In this document: in pieces, positions 1-6,331 of the stretch
Layout of the letters: each line of letters begins with the position of its first letter
Position numbering within the stretch: position 1 is the stretch's first letter
Source: Sutterella sp.
Lineage (GTDB): Bacteria; Pseudomonadota; Gammaproteobacteria; Burkholderiales; Burkholderiaceae_F
NCBI GenBank assembly: GCA_019418235.1
Contig: DYCH01000048.1
Location: 13,272-37,696 of the forward strand
Length of the DNA stretch: 24,425 nucleotides
Direction: 5' to 3'
Position numbers and translations under genes: made by a program
Notes under the pieces: model-generated
What the model saw: the letters and a program-made list of their open reading frames with translations, nothing else
What the model was told of the DNA's origin: nothing
Database searches by the model: none

Positions 1-1083
1 ATCGTGATTGCCGCAACGAACCGCCCTGACGTTTTGGACCCCGCTTTGTTGCGTCCGGGTCGCTTTGACCGTCAAGTCGTGGTGCCGTTGCCTGATGTGC
101 GCGGTCGTGAACAAATTTTGAACGTTCATATCCGTAAGGTGCCGGTGGGCCGTGACGTCAATCCCGCCGTGATTGCTCGCGGTACGCCGGGTATGAGCGG
201 TGCTGACTTAGCCAACCTCGTTAACGAAGCAGCCCTTTTTGCTGCTCGCCGTGATGCGAAGTTGGTGGAAATGGTGGACTTTGAGCGCGCCAAGGACAAG
301 ATCTTGATGGGTGCTGAACGTCGTAGCATGGTGATGAGCGAAGAAGAAAAGAAGACGACGGCTTATCACGAATCCGGTCACGCAGTGGTGGCTTGGTTGT
401 TGCCTAAGAGCGATCCCGTTCACAAGGTAACGATTGTGCCTCGCGGTCGTGCTTTGGGTGTTACGATGCAGTTGCCTGAAAAGGATCGCTTCAATTACGA
501 CGACGTTTACATGAAGTCTCGTTTGGCCATCTTGTTTGCAGGTCGTGCTGCCGAAGAAGTGTTCTTGAATCAAAAGACCACGGGTGCGAGCAACGACTTT
601 GAACGCGCTACGCAAATGGCTCGTGACATGGTGACTCGTTACGGTATGACCGATGCCATGGGTGTGATGGTTTATGCCGAAAATGAAGGTGAAGTCTTCT
701 TGGGTCGCTCGGTGACGCGCACGACGCACGTAAGCGAAGCCACGCAACAACAAATCGATGCTGAAGTGCGTCGTATCTTGGAAGAAGAATACGCCCGCGC
801 TAAGCGCATTTTGGAAGAAAATCGCGATCGCATTGAATTGATGGTTGAATGCTTGATGAAGTGGGAAACGATCGACTTCGATCAAATCAACGACATCATG
901 GAAGGCCGTGAAGTGCGCCCGCCCAAGGAAGGGTCTTCTGCTAAGACGACGGAACCTTTGCACACGGATGCCAAGGTTGAAGAAGTCAAAGAAGCACCTG
1001 CTGAGCCCGCTGTGACGCAAGCAAATGAAGAGGTTCAAACGCCTGCTTCTGAAGAAAAGAAAGACGAAAACAATCCTCAATAA
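1..1083 (+). CDS. ftsH: ATP-dependent zinc metalloprotease FtsH (C-terminal part)
   Basis: This is the 3' part of FtsH, the inner-membrane AAA+ protease that degrades misfolded membrane proteins and short-lived regulators. The reading frame is open from base 1, so the N-terminal membrane segments and Walker motifs lie outside the window. The visible part begins in the second region of homology (IAATNRPDVLDPALLRPGRFDRQ, with the arginine fingers). It continues through the AAA lid into the peptidase domain, where the zinc site HESGH is encoded at 367-381. The third zinc ligand region (TTGASNDFERAT) lies at about 580-610. The last ~50 residues are a Glu/Lys/Pro-rich disordered tail, usual in proteobacterial FtsH. 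The gene ends in TAA and is followed by a strong hairpin terminator, so it is the last gene of its operon. Identity is very secure. Confidence 0.98.
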   Translation: MVIAATNRPDVLDPALLRPGRFDRQVVVPLPDVRGREQILNVHIRKVPVGRDVNPAVIARGTPGMSGADLANLVNEAALFAARRDAKLVEMVDFERAKDKILMGAERRSMVMSEEEKKTTAYHESGHAVVAWLLPKSDPVHKVTIVPRGRALGVTMQLPEKDRFNYDDVYMKSRLAILFAGRAAEEVFLNQKTTGASNDFERATQMARDMVTRYGMTDAMGVMVYAENEGEVFLGRSVTRTTHVSEATQQQIDAEVRRILEEEYARAKRILEENRDRIELMVECLMKWETIDFDQINDIMEGREVRPPKEGSSAKTTEPLHTDAKVEEVKEAPAEPAVTQANEEVQTPASEEKKDENNPQ

Positions 1084-1104
1084 CGGTTAAATCGTCTGAT
1101 CCTC

Positions 1105-1146
1105 AATTAAGCCTCAAGCAAGAAGTTGCCTGGGGCTTAATTTTTG
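1105..1146 (+). terminator. Rho-independent terminator of ftsH
   Basis: Arms AATTAAGCCTCA (1105-1116) and TGGGGCTTAATT (1131-1142) pair over 12 positions with one G-T wobble. An inner GCAA/TTGC stem closes a GAAG loop. A T run overlaps the end of the right arm. It lies 22 nt after the ftsH stop. Confidence 0.9.
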
Positions 1147-1244
1147 CTTGCAATCTTTCAGATAGACGCCTAGAGTAGGGGGATATTAAAAAATAAAAGA
1201 ACCTTTTCTTTTTAACCCCTATAACCCTCGAGAGTCTCCCTATT

Positions 1245-2186
1245 ATGCTCGCCGGTCTTTTCTTTGGCATCGTTGCGTGTGCCATCTGGGGATTGATTTA
1301 CGTCATCCCTTTATTTTTGCCTGAATACAGTCCCTTGTTGATTTCTGCTGCGCGTTATTCCATCTATGGATTTACGTGTTTATTTCTCGTGCCCTTGCAG
1401 TGGAAAGAATTAAAGCGTTTATCACCCAAGGATTGGGTTTTAGCGTTCAGTTTGTCCTTTTTCGGTTCTATCGTTTACTACTGTTGCCTCGTGGTGAGTG
1501 TCAACTTAGCGGGAGCCCCCGTGAGTGGCATGCTCATGTGTTGGATTCCGGTACTGGTGGCGCTTGTTGCCAACTACCAAGCTCTCCGTGTCGGCAAAGG
1601 CGTGGCATGGAAAAAGATTGCCATTCCGCTTGTCTTTATTTTGGTCGGAATAGTGATTGCCAATTGGACGGAGTTTGAATACGTTGTCACTCAACAGCAT
1701 TCCACGGCCGGGAACTTCTGGTTGGGTGTGGCTGCGGGCGCGACTTCTATGCTTCTTTGGACGTGGTATCCGATTCGTAATGCCCGTTGGTTGTTGGACA
1801 ATAAAGACAAAAAGCCCAACGTTTGGGCAACAGCGCAAGGGTTGGTGATTTTACCCTTCACGGTGATTAGCTTCTTTGTGGTGACGCAATTTTACCTACC
1901 TGAAAATTTTGGTCCTTTAGGACCGACGCCCACAACTTTCATCATTTGTATGTTGGTAGCGGGGATTTGCTGCTGTTGGATGGCAGCTGCCGCTTGGAAT
2001 GAAATGAGTCAGCGCTTGCCCACGGCTTTAGCTGGACAATTAATTGTCTTTGAAACCATCTTTTCCGTGATCTACGCCATGCTCTTTAGGGGGGAATGGC
2101 CCACCATGACGATGGTGGTTGGCATGGTGATGCTCATTACGGGTGTTTTGGTCGCTTTGCGTATTTTTAAAGATACTGAAGCGTAA
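1245..2186 (+). CDS. EamA/DMT-family inner-membrane transporter, copy 1
   Basis: A 313-residue, very hydrophobic protein of the drug/metabolite transporter superfamily (EamA type), normally ten membrane helices made of two five-helix repeats. It starts MLAGLFFGIVACAIWGLIY, the usual first helix with a conserved W-G. It ends with the family's last helix pair (GQLIVFETIFSVIYAMLFRGEWPT then a Gly-rich helix and a short basic tail). The substrate cannot be told from sequence; relatives export amino acids, metabolites or drugs. The ATG start is supported by alignment with the paralogue that follows. No good Shine-Dalgarno sequence is visible, only a weak GAGAG about 11 nt upstream. It is the first of two tandem paralogues, which points to local duplication. 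Confidence 0.88.
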   Translation: MLAGLFFGIVACAIWGLIYVIPLFLPEYSPLLISAARYSIYGFTCLFLVPLQWKELKRLSPKDWVLAFSLSFFGSIVYYCCLVVSVNLAGAPVSGMLMCWIPVLVALVANYQALRVGKGVAWKKIAIPLVFILVGIVIANWTEFEYVVTQQHSTAGNFWLGVAAGATSMLLWTWYPIRNARWLLDNKDKKPNVWATAQGLVILPFTVISFFVVTQFYLPENFGPLGPTPTTFIICMLVAGICCCWMAAAAWNEMSQRLPTALAGQLIVFETIFSVIYAMLFRGEWPTMTMVVGMVMLITGVLVALRIFKDTEA

Positions 2187-2199
2187 TCCTTGCATAAAG

Positions 2200-2260
2200 G
2201 CCCAAAAGCGCATAATGTTGCAGTCTCTAATTTTCTGTTGAACTTTGTATGCTTTTGGGC
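2200..2260 (+). repeat. Inverted repeat around the start codon of the second EamA gene
   Basis: GCCCAAAAGC (2200-2209) is perfectly complementary to GCTTTTGGGC (2251-2260). The pairing extends three more positions outward with one wobble. The 41-nt loop contains the region where a ribosome would bind, and the G of the ATG is paired. There is no T run, so it is not a typical terminator. It could control translation of copy 2 or be chance. Confidence 0.45.
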
Positions 2261-3184
2261 TTTGCTTTAGGTGTGTTGGCGTGCGCCATTTGGGGATTGA
2301 TTTATATCTTCCCGTTGGTATTGCCTGACTACCATCCGGTTATCATCGCATCAGCGCGTTTTGCCATGTATGGGCTGACGTGCTTGATGATTTTGCCAAT
2401 ACAAATCAAAGAATTAAAGAAACTCTCGCGTTCAGATTGGTGGGTTGCCTTGCGCCTTGCCTTTTTCGGTTCGCTCGTCTATTACTTCTGTCTTGTTATT
2501 AGCGTCAAACTGTCAGGCGCTCCCATTTGTGGGATGCTCATGTGTTGGATTCCGGTGTTGGTTGCCATTGTCGCTAACTACTCTGCTAAGAGTGAGCAGA
2601 AAGTGCCTTGGTCGCGTTTGGCAATGCCTTTGGGCCTTATCATTGTCGGGATGTTTGTTGCCAACTGGAGCGAATTTGAATACATCACAGAAGTCCAACA
2701 AGGTTCGCCCTTGGAGTTTGGTTTAGGAATTGCAGCCGGCGTTGCTTCACTTTTACTTTGGACATGGTTTCCCATTCGAAATGCACGCTGGTTGTTGGAT
2801 AACAAAGGTAAAAGCCCCAAAGTGTGGGCAACGGCTCAAGGGCTTTCTGTTTTTCCTGTCTCGACACTCGGCTTTTTCATCGCAAGTTTTTACTTCATGC
2901 CGCAAGGCCAACTCTTGGGGCCTGATCCCGTCTTTTTCGTTTTGATGATGATTGTGGCAGGTGTCTGCTGCTCTTGGTTGGGTGCCGTTTTGTGGAACGG
3001 GATGAGTCAACGCTTGCCTCCGGCTTTAGGCGGACAATTAATTGTCTTTGAAACGATCTTTTCTGTTCTCTACGCTCTTCTTTGGCGAGGACAATGGCCG
3101 ACCGTCAGTTTAATCATCGGCATGTTGATGCTTTTGTCAGGTGTTTTACTTGCTTTGCGAGTTTTTCGCAATACAGAAGTCTGA
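2249..3184 (+). CDS. EamA/DMT-family inner-membrane transporter, copy 2 (tandem paralogue)
   Basis: A 311-residue paralogue of the gene just upstream, collinear over its whole length. Shared blocks include ACAIWGLIY at the start, SGxLMCWIPVLVA in the middle, WTWxPIRNARWLLDNK, WATAQGL, and GQLIVFETIFSV near the end. Like copy 1 it should be a ten-helix inner-membrane carrier of unknown substrate. The start aligns exactly with the paralogue's start. There is no clear Shine-Dalgarno sequence. The start codon region sits inside a long-loop inverted repeat (2200-2209 with 2251-2260), so translation may depend on RNA folding or coupling to the gene 62 nt upstream. The duplication is old enough for many silent and conservative changes. 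The two copies might form one heteromeric or divergently specialised pair, but that is inference. Confidence 0.88.
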   Translation: MLLGFALGVLACAIWGLIYIFPLVLPDYHPVIIASARFAMYGLTCLMILPIQIKELKKLSRSDWWVALRLAFFGSLVYYFCLVISVKLSGAPICGMLMCWIPVLVAIVANYSAKSEQKVPWSRLAMPLGLIIVGMFVANWSEFEYITEVQQGSPLEFGLGIAAGVASLLLWTWFPIRNARWLLDNKGKSPKVWATAQGLSVFPVSTLGFFIASFYFMPQGQLLGPDPVFFVLMMIVAGVCCSWLGAVLWNGMSQRLPPALGGQLIVFETIFSVLYALLWRGQWPTVSLIIGMLMLLSGVLLALRVFRNTEV

Positions 3185-3201
3185 CTAGTCGCAGTAGAAT
3201 C

Positions 3202-3230
3202 AAAAGAAAACTTTCTCGTAATTTTCTTTT
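3202..3230 (+). repeat. AT-rich hairpin upstream of the dcuC-type gene
   Basis: AAAAGAAAA (3202-3210) and TTTTCTTTT (3222-3230) form a perfect nine-pair AT-only stem with an 11-nt loop. It may be a weak terminator for the transporter pair or a leader element of the next gene. A possible -10 box, TAGAAT (3195-3200), lies just upstream without a convincing -35 box. Confidence 0.4.
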
Positions 3231-3248
3231 ATTTCTAGGAGTTCCATC

Positions 3249-4625
3249 ATGTTTGGCGTCATTATTACGCTATTAGCCGTTGCGCTGATTGCGTATTTCG
3301 TGATTAAAAATTACTATCCGCCCTTTGTTTTGATGTTCTTGGGCTTGATTTTGTTGTGCATCGCATGGATGATGGGCACGGATCCGGTTTCTGCTAAGAC
3401 TTCAACCAATTTCTGGGGCTTTGACTTGGTTCAAGCGTTCACCAATATCATGAAGAGTCGTTTGGGTGGCTTGGGTCTTAACATTATGGCCATTGCTGGT
3501 TTCTCGTTCTACATGAATAAAATCGGTGCTTCCAAGTCTTTGGTCAAACTCTGCATTCGACCGCTTTCTGCCATTCGCTCTCCTTACATCTTGTTGGGTT
3601 TGACGTATTTCGTCGGTCAATGCATGGCTTTGTTCATTAACTCTGCCGTGGGTTTAGGCCTTTTGTTGATGGCTTCCATCTATCCGTTGTTGGTCTCTTT
3701 GGGCGTTCGTCGAGCAGCTGCTGCCGCCGTGATTGCTTCGACTTGCTGTCTTGACTTGGGTCCGAGTTCTTCTAACTCCATGCGTGCCGCTGACTTGTTG
3801 GGTACGGACGTGGTGACCTATTTTGTGACGGGGCAAATTCCGGTGGCTATCTGCATCATGATTGCTGTGGCTGTTGGTCACGGTGTGATTCAAAATTGGT
3901 TTGACCGCCGTGAAGCCGCCAAGGGCATTGAAGACAAGGTCGATGGCGTAAGCTCCAATGCTGAAGACGCTTTTGCTGACGCCGGTCCTGCTCACTATGC
4001 GATTTTGCCGGTTCTTCCGTTGTTCCTTTTGATCGTCTTCTCCCCGATGGTCTATGCCGGCATTAAGTTAAGCTTGGTGACCGCCATCTTTGTGTCCATC
4101 TTGATTGCTTTTGTGGTTGACCTCATCACGCGTCGTACCTTCAAGCAATGCTGTGCCGATACGCAATCGGTCTTTGAAGGCATGGGTAAGGTCTTTACTT
4201 CCACGGTGACTTTAGTGGTTTGCGCTGAATTGTTCGCTTTAGGTTTAACGAAGGTGGGCGGTATTTCTACGCTTATTCAAATGGCTGCCTCTCAACAAGG
4301 CTTGGGTCTTTTCTTCATGCTTTTCGTGATGATGGGCATTATGGTCGTGGCAACGATTGTGACGGGTTCGGGTAACTCGGCTTTCTTTGCTTTCTCCCCC
4401 TTATTGCCTGAAGCAGCTGCGAGCGTCGGTTACAACACGATGGCTTTGGTGATTCCGGTTCAATTGGCTGCAAGCTTGGCCCGTCCGATGAGTCCGATTT
4501 CTGGTGTGATCATTGCTGTTTCCGGTATTTCCGGTTTGACGCCGATTGAATTGATCCGTCGTACGATTCCGGTGATGGTGATCGGTATGATCGTTAACGT
4601 CGTGGCTTCCAACATCTTCTTGTAA
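3249..4625 (+). CDS. dcuC: C4-dicarboxylate transporter, DcuC family
   Basis: A 458-residue inner-membrane carrier close in length to E. coli DcuC (about 460). The DcuC family moves succinate, fumarate, malate or aspartate across the inner membrane during anaerobic growth, often as succinate efflux. Evidence is the polytopic pattern and the family-like segments: YYPPFVLMFLGL near the N-terminus, CCLDLGPSSSNSMRAADLLGTDVVTYF in the middle, and TGSGNSAFFAFSPLLPEAA with LARPMSPISGVI near the C-terminus. A good ribosome site AGGAG (3237-3241) lies 7 nt before the ATG. It is 64 nt downstream of the EamA pair and could be cotranscribed or have its own promoter. A terminator hairpin follows. The family is secure; the exact substrate is not visible. 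Confidence 0.92.
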   Translation: MFGVIITLLAVALIAYFVIKNYYPPFVLMFLGLILLCIAWMMGTDPVSAKTSTNFWGFDLVQAFTNIMKSRLGGLGLNIMAIAGFSFYMNKIGASKSLVKLCIRPLSAIRSPYILLGLTYFVGQCMALFINSAVGLGLLLMASIYPLLVSLGVRRAAAAAVIASTCCLDLGPSSSNSMRAADLLGTDVVTYFVTGQIPVAICIMIAVAVGHGVIQNWFDRREAAKGIEDKVDGVSSNAEDAFADAGPAHYAILPVLPLFLLIVFSPMVYAGIKLSLVTAIFVSILIAFVVDLITRRTFKQCCADTQSVFEGMGKVFTSTVTLVVCAELFALGLTKVGGISTLIQMAASQQGLGLFFMLFVMMGIMVVATIVTGSGNSAFFAFSPLLPEAAASVGYNTMALVIPVQLAASLARPMSPISGVIIAVSGISGLTPIELIRRTIPVMVIGMIVNVVASNIFL

Positions 4626-4637
4626 GATCAGAAACGG

Positions 4638-4660
4638 TTTTTCAGGCACTGACTGAAAAA
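4638..4660 (+). repeat. Short inverted repeat downstream of dcuC
   Basis: TTTTTCAG (4638-4645) pairs perfectly with CTGAAAAA (4653-4660). Having A and T runs on the two arms, it could assist termination in either direction, but the stronger terminator lies just after it. Confidence 0.4.
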
Positions 4661-4671
4661 TTACAAACGAT

Positions 4672-4704
4672 AAGGCTCTGAGCTTTTTGCTTGGGGCCTT
4701 TTTT
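4672..4704 (+). terminator. Rho-independent terminator of dcuC
   Basis: AAGGCTCTGAGC (4672-4683) pairs with GCTTGGGGCCTT (4689-4700) through 12 pairs including wobbles, closed by a five-T loop. The right arm runs into TTTTTT (4699-4704). Confidence 0.85.
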
Positions 4705-4742
4705 CATCGATAAAAGAAACAAAGTTTTTAAGTCTCACTCGC

Positions 4743-4770
4743 TATAATCTAGCCATACTTTTTTGGAAAG
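4743..4770 (+). promoter_or_regulatory. Putative -10 box and ribosome site of sbcB
   Basis: A perfect TATAAT (4743-4748) is followed by GGAAAG (4765-4770), 7 nt before the ATG at 4778. No convincing -35 hexamer is found at the usual spacing. If the -10 is real, the 5' leader would be only about 20-25 nt. Confidence 0.5.
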
Positions 4771-4777
4771 AATTACC

Positions 4778-6250
4778 ATGGCTACGACATTTCTTTGGCA
4801 CGATTATGAAACTTTTGGTTTGAGTCCCAGTAAGGATCGTCCGGCACAGTTTGCTGCGATCCGCACCGATGAAAATCTCAATAACATGGGTGAGCCCATG
4901 TGTTGGTACTGCAAGCCCGCAATGGATGCGTTACCAGCGCCTGAGAGCATCATGATCACGCACATCTTGCCCCAAGAGTGTGAAGAAAAGGGGATGGTGG
5001 AAGCAGAATTCTCAAAACGCATTCTCAAAGAAATGAGCGAACCCGATACGATCAGTGTCGGCTACAACAACATGGGCTTTGACGATGAAGTCTCGCGCCA
5101 CATGTTTTGGCGCAATTTGTACGATCCGTACGCCCGTGAGTGGAAAGACGGGTGTTCCCGCTTTGACCTTTTCCCTTTAGTTGTTGCGACCTGGGCTTTG
5201 CGTCCTGAAGGCATCAATTGGCCGGAGGTGGAAACGCCCGATGGTGGTAAGCGCCCCACTTTTAGACTTGAACATTTAACGGTAGCTAATGGTCTTACGC
5301 ACGAGCATGCGCACGATGCTTTAAGCGACGTACAAGCCACGATTGATGTGGCACGTCTTATTCGAGAAAAGCAACCCAAACTCTGGCAATACGCTTTGGC
5401 TTATCGCGCTAAAAATAAGCTCAAGGACATGGTCAATAGCCGTAAGGTACTCTTATGGGTCTCATCCATTCATGGGCGAGAGCATGGCTATATGCGCCTT
5501 GTATTGCCGATCGGTCAAGATCCCAAGAATCCGAACGCGATTTTGATGTGGGACTTAATGGAAGATCCCCGTGAACTTTTACGTTTAACGGCCCAAGAGG
5601 TAAAGGCTCGCTTGTTTGTTCGTCAAAGTGACTTGCCCGAAGGTCAAACGCGTTTACCGATTTTCTCTTGCAAGATTAATCAAGCCCCCTTCTTGGTGGA
5701 GCATTTGGGTGTTTTAACTGACAACCGTGCGGCTTTATTTAATCTTGATAAGAATAAGGCCCATGAAAACGCCGCTTTCTTAGTCGAACACATCGATGAA
5801 ATCAGCGGTTTGTGGTCTGAAGTGTTAGAGCGAGAAGCGGGGAGTGATGAACCCGTGGATGTGGACTCCGGTCTTTATGCTGGGGGCTTTACCAGTAACA
5901 ATGATCGCTCGCAAATGGAGTTTGTTCACCAACAAACACCTCAAACTTTAGCCCAGTTGGTTGAGGCCGGTCGCATTCACTTTGATGATGACCGTTTTGA
6001 AGAATTACTTTTTAGATTCCGTGCTCGCAATTGGCCGGAAACTTTGAATGAAGAAGAGCAAGCCCGTTGGCAAGAGTTGCGTGTTGAGCGTTTAATCCAT
6101 GGTGTGGGTGTGGCGCGCACATTAGATGACTTTGCCCAAGAAATTGAAAAGCTCGCTGAAAGTATGGGTGAAGAAGTCGATGAAGAAACGGAAAACTTAT
6201 TTGGTGCTCTTTACGATTGGGCAGAGAGAATCAGTGATTCGTTGGAATAG
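4778..6250 (+). CDS. sbcB: Exodeoxyribonuclease I
   Basis: Exonuclease I degrades single-stranded DNA 3' to 5' and acts in recombination and mismatch repair. The protein is 490 residues from the ATG (E. coli about 475). Its N-terminal DEDDh nuclease domain shows all acidic motifs: HDYETFG (Asp9, Glu11), YNNMGFDDE around residue 100, and HDALSDVQAT with His179 and Asp184. The rest matches the SH3-like and C-terminal domains of the family, including GLYAGGF and the helical DNA-clamp region. I chose ATG 4778 because GGAAAG stands 7 nt upstream; a TTG at 4763 would precede that ribosome site and adds five unconserved residues. The gene is monocistronic and converges on the autotransporter gene. 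Confidence 0.95.
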   Translation: MATTFLWHDYETFGLSPSKDRPAQFAAIRTDENLNNMGEPMCWYCKPAMDALPAPESIMITHILPQECEEKGMVEAEFSKRILKEMSEPDTISVGYNNMGFDDEVSRHMFWRNLYDPYAREWKDGCSRFDLFPLVVATWALRPEGINWPEVETPDGGKRPTFRLEHLTVANGLTHEHAHDALSDVQATIDVARLIREKQPKLWQYALAYRAKNKLKDMVNSRKVLLWVSSIHGREHGYMRLVLPIGQDPKNPNAILMWDLMEDPRELLRLTAQEVKARLFVRQSDLPEGQTRLPIFSCKINQAPFLVEHLGVLTDNRAALFNLDKNKAHENAAFLVEHIDEISGLWSEVLEREAGSDEPVDVDSGLYAGGFTSNNDRSQMEFVHQQTPQTLAQLVEAGRIHFDDDRFEELLFRFRARNWPETLNEEEQARWQELRVERLIHGVGVARTLDDFAQEIEKLAESMGEEVDEETENLFGALYDWAERISDSLE

Positions 6251-6277
6251 TATTTAATCGCAATTTTTGTATATGAG

Positions 6278-6310
6278 AATGGCAGAGCTTCGTAATAAAA
6301 CTCTGCCATT
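6278..6310. terminator. Shared hairpin between convergent sbcB and autotransporter genes
   Basis: AATGGCAGAG (6278-6287) and CTCTGCCATT (6301-6310) form a perfect ten-pair stem with a 13-nt loop, midway between two convergent genes. T runs are weak on both strands, so it may work as a bidirectional terminator or transcript-end stabiliser. Confidence 0.7.
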
Positions 6311-6331
6311 GGTTTAAATAAACTCTAAGAG

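Noticed and set aside
208..1080. Long open frame (290 codons) antisense to ftsH
   Set aside because: It mirrors ftsH codons and its product is a low-complexity His/Arg/Phe-rich string with no ribosome site; a shadow of a real gene.
4763..4777. Upstream TTG start for sbcB
   Set aside because: It would place the ribosome site GGAAAG inside the coding region; the ATG at 4778 has ideal spacing and matches the family start.
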